Positions 1 through 12,188 are shown, counted from the stretch's first letter. The stretch is 64,000 nt of DNA from Ophiosphaerella korrae (GCA_028456385.1 JALNQF010000023.1:248001-312000), one strand, 5' to 3'. Made by a program: numbers and translations. The notes: a model not told the origin generated them from the letters alone.

Positions 1-963
1 AACTCGATAAGCTTGTTAAAGAGATGAAAGGATCCGGGGCCATGATGATAACTTGGAGCTTCTACTTGCGGATAAAGTAGATAGCGCTTTGGAAGTTCAG
101 AGCACGAGGATCACCCGTTGGCCTGTTGTTTGAATCATTCAGAAAAAATCACTTAATATGACTTTTGCTTCATGGCTAACATGATGTATACCTCTGGGCT
201 GAAGGAGTTGAAGAAAATGTGTCGACCGCGACCAGAACGAAAAGGACTTTGAGGATCGAGTCTATGAAGAGATTTAGCTCTACAACACAGTAATTTATAT
301 TCTAGTTGTCTTTATTAAAGATCATTGGGTACTTTTAGTTTATGTGGTAGCACAATTGTTAAAATCGCGTGCAGGATTTCACACTAACTTAACCGTATGT
401 TGAATGACACTGACTCTAATAACGTTTCTAGTATTTCGGCAAGTGTTGTTAATGGCCTTTAGGTGGTACTGGAGCGGCTTTTCCCTTTTTAGCCAGTCGT
501 CTTGCACTCAAACGTTTGCCTCATACACGCGAAAAGACTAGACAGACTGAGTCCGCCAATGATTACGAACAAGAGGTCAACACTGTTCATTTCAAAGAAG
601 ACGCAGAAGCAATCTGTCATCCGTTTGTATGGATTGCTGCTGATTTAATTCTATGAACCAGACAATCCGTTGGCATGCAAATGCTGGAACTAAAATACTC
701 ACTTGGGTAGTGATAATGCGCCCATCGTAATTTCCGTGTCTGTCTCACTGACTAAGAAATCGTGATAGGTCACTGGTACACTATCTTTTTTAACCTGTAC
801 ATCTCCAAACTTGTTGGGATCTCTTGTCTCCTAATGGAAGAAGCGCTTGCTGTATTAGAAACACTAGCAATTTTTCACGATATTATTAGTGTAACTCGAT
901 GAAACATGCCCACAGTTTCGTCGCCTTTAGAATGCCTTTCCGGCTGTAAGCGCATATCTCAAG
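1..963. other. Intergenic, no gene seen
   Basis: No open frame of useful length or recognisable protein motif was found on either strand. Composition is mixed and slightly AT-rich. It may be flanking DNA of a gene outside the window. Confidence 0.5.
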
Positions 964-1013
964 TTAAAGTGGGAAGCTTCGCTTGAATCGTATTTTCCCT
1001 AATTTGAAAATTT

Positions 1014-1450
1014 TCAGGGCTGTTGAAAATCTCTCGTGCTTGAAAACACGCCAAGTAGGTTCCAACGGTTGGTAATGCAGTAAAAGCAATGACCTACCTC
1101 GATTTCCACTAATGCATGTTGGCCCCAGTTTACGCACGGGGAGGCAAACTCGATAGGAAAGGTTCGATAAATTGAAGCATGACTTGGCAATACCGCAAGG
1201 CACAAGGCGGTATAACCAGAGACGTCTGACTTAAAGCAGGTGTTGTAATCCAGACGTTGCAAAATATGCTCAAATATATTTTCTTGTCCATATGCCGCTG
1301 CGTAGCGAAGCGTAAGCCTGCCCACCGAGTTAGGTGGAACAGCTTCCAACGTTGTCTTTCCTTGGAATTCTAAGCCGCCTATAAATAGTCGCTCAATGTC
1401 TTTCAGGATAGGTTCAAGTTGTGTCAAGGTTTGTATAAATAATACTTCCT
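1014..1450 (-). pseudogene. Ankyrin-like exon or relic
   Basis: An open frame of about 137 codons has no ATG; its first possible initiator is TTG. The middle, with LRYAAAYGQENIFEHILQRL followed by SGYTALCLAVL, has the spacing of one and a half ankyrin repeats (a helix pair followed by a G-x-T-A-L start). Upstream lies a plausible acceptor (attactag), so this could be an internal exon of a larger gene, but no convincing neighbouring exons are visible. After the repeat-like part the frame runs into sequence with no repeat pattern. I treat it as a relic of an ankyrin or STAND-type protein. An alternative is a chance open frame. Confidence 0.25.
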
Positions 1451-1520
1451 AGTAATCCAGGCCTATACTACTGATAGCCTTGTTGTAGCTTATACAGAGA
1501 TACTTGAGTATGCACAGTTG

Positions 1521-1624
1521 CCAACGAGCAAGTATTTGGGCAGTGAACAGACCATGATATGGCTCGTGGCAGGCAGCACGTCCCTATAATAGGCACAACC
1601 ACTCGCCAAATACTTGCTTGTTGG
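1521..1624. repeat. 19-bp inverted repeat (hairpin)
   Basis: The arm CCAACGAGCAAGTATTTGG (1521-1539) is matched in reverse complement by CCAAATACTTGCTTGTTGG (1606-1624) with one mismatch. The arms enclose about 66 bp. It sits just upstream of the small coiled-coil gene. It could be the remains of a foldback element. Confidence 0.6.
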
Positions 1625-1813
1625 CGACGTGTTCCTATTGAAGTTGCAAAGCATAGGTTTCATCATTGAATGCCAACTTCGCTTGCGTTCCTCCTTTGTT
1701 CTTTCTCTTTACCCAAAATATCTCTTCTATCCCCTTGCCTAATGCATTTGCTCAATGCGATTGTTCGATGCCTTTGTTCCTACAACACGTTTAAACCCGC
1801 ACGGCAGCGCGTC

Positions 1814-2588
1814 ATGGCATCTGCCACAATCGCCAACCAAGCAAACATAGCTCAGAAAGAATTACTGAGCATCATGGGCGAACTTTCGCCACGTTTGCAG
1901 TCACTGCACGACGAGGTTCGCGAGTTGCAGACGATGCTGCAAGAAATCTTCAATTGGGTCACATCAGAGGATGGAAATAATGGAATAGTTTGGCATGAGG
2001 GGCCCTCATTGAGGACTATAATCATAGCTGCTGATAGTACGATGAGTCACTTGACAGAGCTGCGCACCGTTGTCGCACAAATGCAGCAGACGAGCATTAC
2101 CTCATCAAAATCGCGGTATGAAGTATCCAGGTGTGAAGCTTCCCGCCTCAACGAGTTATACAGCAATTTTATACAATGTAAAGCCGTGTTCAAACAAATT
2201 CATAGCGCTAGAAACTTGTGAGTTCTGTTATACGGCTCCTCGTGTGCCTGTCATGTGCGCACCACTAACATATTGACAACAGGCACGTCGAGCGGCATAG
2301 AGATATGAAGCTAGCCAGAGTATTCGCCAAGTTGAAGAGATGGTATTGGCACAGAAAAATCAATTTGCTCAGGATCAGGTTGCTCTACTTGGTCCAGCTT
2401 CGCGCTCTACTTCATACTTATCGCCGGCTCACCCTGCTTCCGAACTACTTAGAAGCACTCTGCAAGCTCTCAATCTCTATATAGCTACTTGTTCACCCTA
2501 CGACCCAGGTTGCGTTCGCGATTGCCATACTGAGACTCGAGGTTCTTCAGGGTATAAAGGTTCAATCCTTTACTCTATATATAGCTGA
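1814..2588 (+). CDS. Small coiled-coil protein, unknown
   Basis: Proposed exons are 1814-2217 and 2303-2588, giving about 229 residues. The first exon encodes a helical, heptad-rich stretch (around residues 15-60, with ELLSIMGELSPRLQSLHDEV) resembling the helical N-terminal regions of fungal STAND/NACHT proteins. A gtgagt donor at 2218 is clear. Two acceptors are possible: a strong one ending at 2282, which leads to a Leu/Arg-rich tail stopping near 2482, and a weaker one ending at 2302, which continues the coiled coil (SIRQVEEMVLAQKNQFAQDQ). I prefer the second for its protein-like sequence. An upstream in-frame ATG at 1670 would add an unusual Cys/Leu-rich leader. No family is recognised with certainty. 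Confidence 0.35.
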
Positions 2589-4133
2589 TGAGATTATCGG
2601 GTTGTAGGGTATTCTAGCCACCGAATGATTCCATCCTAAAGGCGGCTCACTTACATATATCCATGATAGGAACACCTAGAGCGAGTTAAAAAAGGGCTTA
2701 TGTAATCGGTCACGTAGTCATTGTTGTCAAAGTGAGCGTTTGCCTGCACCAGAGGGGCTTGGCTGTAGACAATTATAGAGAATCATCAGATACAACAAAA
2801 TCTCTCCACACGTCAAATCCCTGCAGAACGGCGATAAAATTCTTTCTTCCCAAGAGACCGGCTAAGAATGATGTCCGTGGTTGTGATGCTGGCGCGGCTG
2901 CATAAAATCTTGAAGTAGCCTAAAGGGCTTGGGTTTCCAGGTAGGTAAAGAATAGTGGTTGGGTCAGTAGTTAGTACACTCTATAAAAAGTAGATCTCCT
3001 CGATTACAATCCTAAAATATGCTACTATTATGCCACCTCAAAATCTTTCAATTAGTCCTTTCCTAGCACGGGATACTCTTGATCATAGTTCTTAACTACT
3101 TCGGCCTCCAGGTTGCATCGTATCTGCACTTGATTCAAAACCGTCATAAAATTTCATTATCATAAACCCGCGAGGAGTGTCTTATTGACTGTTCTCAATA
3201 TTGCGGCATGTGAGCAGTTGAACAGCCTGATGTGAATGAGAACAAGCCACACTCCGAGATTAAGACTTGCGATACAACTGTTGGGTATTACAAGAAGAGA
3301 AATAATTGCGCCACTGCGACTTGATCAATAGCTTTCAGATCCTAGGGCTGAATCTATGCCTTAATTTCTTAGGCGTTGCAATTGACCTTCGACACCAGCT
3401 ACATCCTAAGGTGTAAGGCCCGCGTCACCTTTAGGATCTGGCTGCTCTAGAAATAATTAGAGGAGGCAAGGTTGAACAATCAGGCCGTCATTCCGGGCGT
3501 TATTGCATTGAGCGGATCATATTCAGTCTTTTTTAGTTATATACTACAAGACGGGAGCTGATCATGGCGCATCAAGCAGCGAAAATAAGATTGTTTATTT
3601 GTATTCATAATCATGTGTTGGCTGCTTTACTTCAAGATATCATAATGTATTTCAAAACTATCAATTTTATGTCTATTTGGTTTCTGTAGCCTTTAGTGGT
3701 AAATCAGTATATAATCGTTGGTATACTAGGAAAGTGTTTCGTCACAAAGTCTCTTTCTCAATCCAAGGATTTCTTGGATCTGTTTTCAGACAGCCTGCGG
3801 TAATTATGGAATCGGCACACAACCCCACCTAGCCCCGGGCGCAACATTCTGGCACAGCACTCTTTTCGGAATTAACCCCGACACTTTGTTCATGATCGCT
3901 ACTCACATATAATGTTCTTGCAAGGTCATGTGATATAGGTAACCGACTCTGGTTCCCACAGGCTGATAACTAATTGGCGTGGCATGGGCATGTGTCAGGT
4001 CGCATAAAACCACCATATCCCCGCAATGCCGTCGCAAGGGCTTTTATCTAGGCTTCCCAACCCTTCTCTGACTCTGCATTTGCATCTGCATCGTGTGGGC
4101 GTCTCTTAGTTTGGTCTAATATTCTTAGCTGAC
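2589..4133. other. AT-rich intergenic region
   Basis: There is no convincing coding sequence. The last 250 bases, with pyrimidine-rich runs ahead of the ATG at 4134, presumably hold the promoter of the methyltransferase; the rest shows scattered stops in all frames. Confidence 0.5.
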
Positions 4134-5232
4134 ATGGCGGCGGCTGTTTCCGGTGGGGAGATGGTGGCTCAAACCGCATCAGGTGACACGGCAGGCGACA
4201 ACGGCGGCCTCTTGGAAATTGACGACGCGAGCGCAAGCGACACCGACTCGGCCTTCGATACCAACTCAAGCGCATCGACATCGCTCGCCTCGTCCATCAT
4301 TCATTATGAATACAGCAATGGAAGACGTTACCACGGCTACAGATCAGGCTCCTATCTCCTCCCCAACGATGAGCAAGAGCAAGACCGCCTTGATCTGCTG
4401 CACCACATATTCCTGCTCATCCTCGGAGGCAAACTATATGATGCGCCAATCGAATCCAACAAACTTGGAAGAGTGCTAGATATAGGCACCGGCACAGGAA
4501 TATGGGCAATAGATTTAGCGGACGAGAACCCGGGCAGCGACGTGATAGGCACCGATTTGTCTCCCATCCAACCTTCCTGGGTTCCGGTGAATGCAAAGTT
4601 CTACATTGACGATGCCGAGTCTGAATGGGTTTATAGCCCCAATGAACAATTCGACTTCATACATGGTCGCACATTGTCTGGTAGCATTTCGGACTGGGAC
4701 AAGTTGATGCAGCAGTGCTATACCCATACCCGGCCCGGCGGCTTTGTCGAGTTCCAGGAGCCTCTTGCGCTATGCGAATGCGACGATGATACCCTCCAAA
4801 AGGCCGAGAATCTTAGGAACTGGCAAGACCTGTGCAATGAGGCAGCGGCCGTATTCAAAAAGGATATCTGTGTTGGAGATACATTGAAGGCAAGGATGGA
4901 AGCTGCCGGCTTCGTAGATGTACATGAGAGGATAGTTAAGGTTTGTTGCACTTCACTACTTCTCCCAACATGTGCTGACGATGCTTAAGGTCCCTATTGG
5001 CAACTGGCCGAAGGACCCTCGAATGAAGGAAATCGGTCGGTACCAGCGCGAACACATTACAATGGGCGTTGAGCCATATACCCTCGGATTCATTGGGAAA
5101 GTGTTGGGCTGGACGGAGGCGGAGTGTCGCATACTTACTGCAAAGGTTGTGGCTGAATGCCGTGATAAAGGGCTCCATTCCTATATCCGATTCTTCTTCG
5201 TCCATGGGCGCAAGCCAGAAACCGCAGTGTAG
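4134..5232 (+). CDS. LaeA-like SAM methyltransferase
   Basis: This is a class I SAM-dependent methyltransferase of the fungal LaeA-like/TAM type, about 349 residues. Exons are 4134-4940 and 4990-5232; the 49-nt intron (gtttgt...cttaag) is in phase 0 between HERIVK and VPIGNW. The acidic, low-complexity N-terminus (residues 10-50) is followed by YHGYRSGSYLLPNDEQEQDR, motif I RVLDIGTGTGIWAIDLA (about residue 117), the acidic post-I GTDLSPIQP, and TRPGGFVEFQE. These are hallmarks of the family, whose members often lie in or regulate secondary-metabolite loci; the substrate is unknown. It is followed 784 bp later, in the same direction, by a P450, so a small biosynthetic pair is possible. A (CAT)n microsatellite lies in the 3' flank (about 5350-5373). 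Confidence 0.9.
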
Positions 5233-6016
5233 TTGCCGGTGTGGCGAAGGATCAATACTCGTATATCTATGGCGCGCAGCTATCGTCTGCGCGGCTCCAT
5301 GACGACCTCTTCACGTTAGAGCAACCGTCTCCCACGACTTCAGACTCCTTTCATCATCATCATCATCATCATCAGCCGCTTGGGCCGCTCGGGTTGATTG
5401 GCAAAGCACGTGGAGTTGAAGGAGTCCACGAAAAAGCAGAATCATGCTCTACCTAGTACGAATAACTACCAGATGTATATAATACAGAACACCTAATTAT
5501 GCTATAAGATTCATGTACTCAAGCGGTGTGCCTAACAAACATGCTCATGCATGATCCTTTATCGCGTCTGGATACAAATGATGATGTATTTACCGAAACG
5601 CACTCACAGTCTCTGGCTCCCTCACTCCAACACAGCTATTTAATTATTTCCCATGACGAACGCACATGGATATTTCTCTTCATTGGCTAGAGCACATGGG
5701 GTGGCGGGTGGGGGTGCCTTGTGCCACCTTGGCGCAGCGCCAAAGCCGACAACTATTCCATTTCTAGTCTAACGTGCGGCAACGACATTAACGGCCCCGG
5801 CTGCAGTCTGCCACGGCCACATTGCTTGCAGGCAAGCGTCACGGACGAACATCTCGCTTGGTGTATTGCCCCACCCACTCACAGCTCCCAAACTCTCGAT
5901 GGCGGGTCAAGAGTACATAGGTACCTGGTCAAATGTCGGGTGCAAGGTAGCGCAGGCCGCTTCAAGGTTTAGAGTCTGAGACTCTGCCTGTTCACTCTCT
6001 CCTCAGCTCTGGCACC
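5233..6016. other. Intergenic, MT to P450
   Basis: This holds the 3' flank of the methyltransferase with a CAT microsatellite and the promoter region of the P450. Pyrimidine-rich sequence (cactctctcctcag) lies immediately before the P450 start codon. No gene is seen. Confidence 0.5.
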
Positions 6017-7988
6017 ATGGAGCCGGCATCGACTTCAACGGGCGTTCTACCCTCACTACCCATTCTCCTAATTGTTACTTTTGTATTGTACCGGTTATGC
6101 CTTGTCTTTCACCGACTGTACTTGCACCCGCTCGCAAAATTCCCTGGCCCCAAGATAGCGGCTGTAACTAGCTGGTATGAGGCTTATTTCGAAATCATTC
6201 TCAAAGGGCAGTACTCGAAACAGATCTCAAATCTTCACGATGAATATGGCATGCAGACTATTTCCCCCATACCAAAAGAGACCTAACCATTCATTTATAG
6301 GCCCGATCATCCGAGTCACCCCACACGAACTACACATTCGTGACTCGCGTTTCTTTGATCAAGTCTATAGGAAGAACCTTCACCTTGACAAGGACGGATG
6401 GGACAAGAAATTTGGATCTGAAACGGGTGTCCTTACCACGGTAGGGGCAGAATTCCACAAGCGGCGTCGCGCAGCCCTGTCGCCCATGTAAGTAAGATAT
6501 TCGATACCTTGTTTTAGGTTTTTCCTATCCCATCTCTTTATCGAAGAAGGTAATTGAAAGCTTCAACTACTAAATGAAGCTGTTTTCATGAAAAACAAGC
6601 AAAAATTATCTATTTTTTGCTTCATAACTGATAGCTATACGGCGTCCCTTGACTTGTTCATCCTTAGAAAGAACCTTTCTAACATTTCGATATGTAAATC
6701 ATGAAATCACGAGCAACAGCTAATAGTTCTAGGTTTTCGCGTCGTTCAGTTCTCGAAGTTATTCACATCCTCTACCGCCATATAGATACCTTGAACCAAA
6801 GAATGCAAGAGTTTGAGGCCTCCAAAGAGCTCTTAAACCTTACCGAAGCATTTCCAGCCCTTACTGGGGACATGATTATGGATTACTTCTTTGGGTTCAA
6901 CTATAATCAGCTTCGACATCCGCAATTTTCGAGTTTTCATGAGGCTTTTGTTCAGGTAGGAGGCACTGGGCATATTGCAACTCAGTTCCCAATGCTTTTT
7001 CCCGTGAGTATACTAGAAAGTATCGTATCTGTGACAAAATCTAATGCGATGTAGATCATGAATAGTATACCTGATAGTATTGCTGAATGGCTGCAACCTG
7101 CTGTTAAGCCTATGCTTAAGTTCAGACGGGTAAGTAGCAAGCTTGAATTCATTCCATTCTGCTAATTAAGCTAGGATCAAATGGAACTGATCAATCGTAC
7201 CCTTGCCGGCGAGGAACTCAAGTCCAACGATGCCAACAAGACAATATTCCAAGAAATCCTCAACTCAAAGCTTCCCCAGGGAGATAAATCCGCCCGACGT
7301 CTCGCTGATGAGGCACAAATAGTGGTCGGTGGGGGAGTTGAGACTACCGCTTTTGCTTTAACCATTGCTTCGTTTCACATCATCAATACGCCTCACATCT
7401 ACGAACGGCTGCATGCTGACTTGGTAGCTGCGTTTCCAAATCGAACAAAGCTGGAGCTACATCCACTTGAGCAGATGCCATATCTTAAGGCGTGTATTAT
7501 GGAAGCTGTTAGATTAACTTATGGTCTAACCGCGCGCAATCCTCGCACACATCGTGAGCCTCTCAAATATAAAGACTGGGTCATTCCGGCTAATACATGT
7601 ATTGTAAGTCAATTGGCAAATATAACAGTAAATTCCCCTAATTCATATTTAGTCAATGTCGATTTACGAAGTCTCACACGATGAGTCCATCTTCCCTGAC
7701 TCTCATTCTTTTATCCCTGAGCGCTGGCTCGATGACCCAAAGACGAGTGACGGAATCTCGCTCGATCGATTCATGGTTTGCTTTGGCCGTGGCACACGCT
7801 CCTGTCTCGGTATCAACCTTGCGTGGACAGAGCTGTATCTCACACTCGGCATGCTATTCCGTCGCTTCAAGTTCGAGCTGTTTGAACCAGATCTGGCCGA
7901 CGTGGAAGTCGGGCACGATTTCTTCATCCCAGTCACAAGACTTGATAGTAAAGGCGTGAGAGTATTCATCACTTCGACAAGCGATTAA
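6017..7988 (+). CDS. Cytochrome P450, trichodiene-oxygenase type
   Basis: Six exons (6017-6248, 6301-6487, 6733-7003, 7055-7129, 7175-7603, 7653-7988) join in frame to 509 residues, the normal length of a microsomal P450. The N-terminus is a membrane anchor (about residues 10-35) followed by a proline-rich hinge (HPLAKFPGPK). The I-helix motif is GGGVETTAF, the ExxR motif is EAVR, PERW is present, and the heme-binding loop is FGRGTRSCLG with Cys449. Style resembles the trichodiene oxygenase/CYP58-CYP68 group of fungal monooxygenases; the substrate is unknown. Intron 1 begins with GC rather than GT, and intron 2 is unusually long (245 nt, AT-rich) beside the 45-52 nt of the others. The upstream neighbour is a LaeA-like methyltransferase. 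Confidence 0.9.
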
Positions 7989-8154
7989 TCATATAAGACG
8001 GTAGATGAAGCAAAGAAAGTCGTATTCGCATTAGCTGTCTTCGCATTACTCCCCCATAAATCCAGATATTCCCCCTTGCTCCCTTTCACACCCTCGCGCA
8101 ACTACCTAAGCCCCGCCTTATCCCAAACCCCATCCTTCGCTTCCCAATCCATCT

Positions 8155-8388
8155 TCACCCCAGCCCCCCGATTCCCCCACTCGTCTTAAACCCCATCAAA
8201 AACAACAACTGCGCTTCCCGCTGGGAACACGCAACCAGCCCACCCTGCATCTGCACCGACGACCGCCGCTGCGTCGCCAACGCACACGACGCCGTCTCCA
8301 CACTCCCCCCTCCAGACGGTGTTTTCGAGGATATTGAATTCGAGCGCGATGGCGAAGGTGGCGGCGAACTAGAACTAGAACTAGACAT
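8155..8388 (-). CDS. Small unknown protein
   Basis: A 77-codon frame starts with a serine run (MSSSSSSSPPPSPSRS) and continues into a less biased core with SCALATQRRSSVQMQGGLVA, then QREAQLLFLMGF. The core looks protein-like and is not a simple repeat. The stop falls in a G-rich tract (near 8160-8175). In another frame just after it, the sequence reads VKMDWEAKDGVWDKAG, so the true C-terminus may lie beyond a homopolymer frameshift. It converges with the P450. No family recognised. Confidence 0.4.
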   Translation of the reverse strand: MSSSSSSSPPPSPSRSNSISSKTPSGGGSVETASCALATQRRSSVQMQGGLVACSQREAQLLFLMGFKTSGGIGGLG

Positions 8389-9010
8389 TGTGTAGATAAA
8401 ATTATAATATGCTTGCCTTCCCATGTGCGCAAACAGCGACAAGCGAACTTATATACTAGACGCCATGCATACACTTATTCGCAATATACCCCATCATCAC
8501 GCAACATGCGCCTACCATCTACCCCTCATGAGCCAATTTCATGCACTGGGAGTGGCGCAGCGGTCTTGGGTAGGTGCTAGCTTGAGGCATTTTACATTCC
8601 TGCGAGCACGACGGCACGAGGCTGGGAACGGGCGTCACGATACTGTTTTCAACCGTTAGTATTTAGCAGGTATTTGAATTGGGTATTTTGGGATATGGGA
8701 ATGTCTTTGTTTGAAATGTGGGGTGCGTCCATGGCGATGTGAGTGGGCGAAATGGTATCATCTCACGTCATTGAAACGGTGCGACGATTAGATTTGATGT
8801 GAAACGCAGATCAGTAAATATTGGGTTGAAGCCGAGACGGTCTGATCTAGTGGTTAAGCACGTGCCGATCGTAATCACTCGCTCGCTGAAAAAAAAGCCT
8901 AGCCGTTGCCGTTTCCTCCATCTGCCTTTTAGATGTTTTCAGTAACCCAGACGCCATGCTGATGTACAATCTTAACTATGAAAAGTAGACCAAGCGTATG
9001 TGTCGTCAAA
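8389..9010. other. Intergenic
   Basis: No gene seen. It lies between the divergent start of the small unknown protein and the stop codon of the F-box/WD40 gene. Confidence 0.5.
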
Positions 9011-11221
9011 CTATATGAAACAATGGACCCTTACAGTCCCATCCTCACTGCCACTAACAACCTTGTCGTCGCTCAACCCCACACAAGTTACTGGACCGGT
9101 GTGCCCTGTCAATGTGCGCTCATGCTGCCCTGTCCGAGGATCCCAAATCTTGATTGTCTTGTCTTCGGCTCCACTCACTAGCCGCAGCGAATCAGCAGCC
9201 AGTGACCAGATACCCTCTACGTGCCCAAAGAAGCGGTGTACGCATCGTCCTGAAGGCACGTGCCAGAGACGAATGGTACCGTCGAGCGAGCCGGTAAGCA
9301 TGTAGGACGGCGGATTGGGGCGGTCGGGGTCGTCTTGGAAGAAGGGCGCATCAGGGGAGGATGAGAATGAGGGTGGAAGCTCCGGGCCCGCGCTGGAGGC
9401 GAGGGAGGCCGTGTCTGACGAATCGTTTGCATTGGCGGTAAAGTCGGCTTCATCGATCTCGAACTCGTGAGGAAGTGGGAGGACTTGTTGGACTTGGCCC
9501 ACATGTCCCTCGTATGTTCTAAGACACCGATGGGTGTCCAAATCCCACAATTTTACAGTCATGTCGTCGGATGCCGAAAGCAATGTTCGTGATGGTGTGT
9601 CGAGCTTTACAGAGTTGACCCAGTCGGTATGCCCCTGCAGCCGGATCCGATTGAAGTGTTTGAAATCGTGCACCATGATAGTGTTGTCGGAAGAGCCTGA
9701 CGCGAGCATCTTATCGGCCATGTGTAATCCTACTACACCGTTGGAGTGTACATTCAGCGTCTTGATCAGTTGGCCTGTCCGCCAATTCCAAACCTTGATG
9801 GAATTGTCTAGACTACCGGTTATCAGCTTCGAGTCATCGAACTGAAGGCATCGGATGCCCTGTGTGTGACCAGTGAGCGTGCGTATCTCCTGGCCGGTCT
9901 TGATATCCCAGATCTTTACGGTTGCATCGTAGGATCCAGTGATCAGAATCTGATCGTCAAACTGCAGACACATGACACCATTGGAGTGTCCTTTGAAAGT
10001 TCTGGTCGAGTATCGCCCGTATTTCCAGTTGGTGCCAACCTTGAAGCGATCTTTGTATACATCCTTCCACGGTCGCTTCTTTGGCTGGTCAAAGTAGGTT
10101 GCCAACTGATCGCCCGTCGACTCCATATTCTTGCACACTCGCTTTGAGGAGTTCTCTGGCGAGTCGTCATCAGCAGTCTCAGACGCAGCACGCTTTGTAC
10201 TGGCAGAGCCGACATTGGCGGGAAGCGAAGCTGCTGGCTCAGGCATGGGCGTGATATTAGACAACCACTCATTGAGGCCCCGTCCCGAGGCTCGTAGTTG
10301 TATCCGTCTCTTCTCGTGTCGAAGACGGCGCTGGTCTAGAAGTGGCAGGCCCCAACCACATTTGGTACACTTCCTGTCGATGTGCTGCTCGCACATCTTG
10401 TGCCATACAACATCATCGTCCGCAAGCTGCCTCCACTTTCGGCTGACTTGAGCTGCATTGCATAGCGATGTTGTGTCGAGGGAGCACAGGATCTTGAAGC
10501 CCAGCTCGGTGGGCAGGGCGCCAAGAAAGTCGATCTTGATGAGCTCGCGGACAGATGACGCGACCATGGAGAGTTGAGGGAAGCAGCACTGTGCGAGAAT
10601 GCCCTGTAGCATGAGGTGTCGGTGGCGCGAGGGGGCGGCTGAGAACATGGACCATACATTGGAGATGCTCTGCTGGTCAGCCTGGGATTCTCTTGAGAGT
10701 TTCTATGAAGGTTAGCATGATGTGAGGGTGGTTGTGCCTGGCATTGTACGTACGTCTTGGAGCTGTTCCATCGAGGGCTCGTCTGCTTGACGACGACACA
10801 AGAGGTCTGGACGATGGCGGTAGCAGAACTTGGAGTTTGCGTTGGGCCGTGGGGCAACGTCGTTCCCAAGGGGATTGTACTGCTGTGGAATGTGCTGTGC
10901 GAGGTAAGGTGTTATCATCTTACTAATTTTGAGCGACTTCTTCTCGTCGGCGTCGCATGTGCTGTTATCGCCGTGTAGGTGTCGAGTTCGCTCTGGCAGA
11001 CCCTCGTGGTCGTGGCCCCGCATCAGGGCGACATGGGGGTCGATGGAAGGCTCGGGCAATAGTACAGACGGCATGGGCTGGGTGCGCCAGGAGAGCCGCC
11101 TGCGCCTGGAGTGTGGGCTATTGGAAGAGTTGAGGTCGGTCTGGGACGGTGTCTGTGCCTGGGGGAAGTCGCGGTCGGTTGCGACATCGATGGTGTGCGT
11201 GGTACGGGCTCCGGTCGTCAT
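9011..11221 (-). CDS. sconB: SconB/Met30-like F-box WD40 protein
   Basis: Two exons (11221-10754 and 10702-9011, with a 51-nt intron gtacgt...tcatag) encode about 719 residues. After a poorly conserved N-terminus come the Met30/SconB signature [18 protein letters not shown] (about residue 163), an F-box ([20 protein letters not shown], about 208-255) and seven WD40 repeats from about residue 386 to the end (GHSNGV...KIWD through GHTGPV...VRVH). The F-box binds Skp1 of an SCF ubiquitin ligase and the propeller recruits the substrate. In Aspergillus, Neurospora and yeast this protein turns over the sulfur regulator CYS3/MetR/Met4 and represses sulfur assimilation. A low-complexity insertion ([15 protein letters not shown]) separates repeats 4 and 5. 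The start chosen is the first ATG of the long exon. Confidence 0.93.
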
Positions 11222-12188
11222 GACTTAGCAACCCACCTGTATGGATGATGCTGCCAAAGCACGCGATCTGCCGACTTGATGTCGTTGGCTGTTTGCTGGG
11301 TGGAGGTGCGAGTCAATAGCAGCTGGCAATTGCGGTGCCGATGCTCGACTCGACTCGGCTTCGCCGCAGCTGTCCTAGACATGGATCTGGTGAGCACTGT
11401 GAGAGGGCACAAATATTATCGAGTTGTTTTTATTTGTTTTTTTATTGTTTTTTTTGCGGGAGAGCGGGGGGGGTCCGGTATGGGTGGCGCTGGTGGTACG
11501 GGGTTGGATGGTCAATTGAGCTTTGACGATGGCGCAAGAACATCACGCAATCGCTCGCAATCTTTGCCGGCGTCGCTGCCACCAGCAGCCTTGGTTCTCC
11601 GACACCGCTGTGACCTGATCTCTTTTGATAGTCTGTATATTACCTTTTACAACCCCGGCTTTTCGCAGTCGCAGCACTGGTCCATCACGTGCTGTCATGC
11701 TTCCAGTCATGGTGGGGCTCCTTCCCGAGAGCCTGGTGCGCCTGCACACTCCGATAGACGTCACCTCACTGCAGCAAGGTACGGGTAGCACTGCACAGAA
11801 TTATTCAGCACTGCAGAGTAGTTCTCCGCTTCACAATTGTGCCCTGCGTCCCCTAGACATGTCAGCAGCTTAGGCCATGGCCAGCAACAGGATCGACGTA
11901 TTGCCAGAGCACGAGCCTTGTATCCGGTGGCCTGGTTTCGATTTCGACGCGTGCCTACCATAATTACCCAGACCTAGCTCCATCCCAGGAGCCACAACCA
12001 CCACTAACATCACGGTTTACCACTGCAGTCTATCCTCACAACCACAAAGTGGCCAGGCTAATATGCAATCTACGTCCCCGGCATCTCACCGCAATGGTCC
12101 TAGCCTTTCCGTCAACGTAGCCCTGCCGTGCCCCTAAACGCGTCGCGAATTCCCATACCTGCTCATCTCATAAGGCTACAGCTTCAAC
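11222..12188. other. Divergent promoter region, sconB/atg17
   Basis: This shared upstream region serves two divergent genes. It contains a T-rich tract (about 11425-11457) and G-rich DNA just after it (11460-11475). Open frames here have biased, unrecognisable translations and are not called as genes. Confidence 0.5.

Noticed and set aside
5350..5373. CAT repeat as a histidine-rich protein
   Set aside because: It lies after the methyltransferase stop and the covering frame has no other protein-like content; it is a simple microsatellite.
8840..8890. tRNA-like string TCTAGTGGTTAAGCACG
   Set aside because: Resembles a Pol III A box, but no matching B box or cloverleaf stems could be paired around it.
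11276..11788. 170-codon frame between sconB and atg17
   Set aside because: Lies in a divergent promoter with G-rich and T-rich tracts; the translation is biased and matches nothing.
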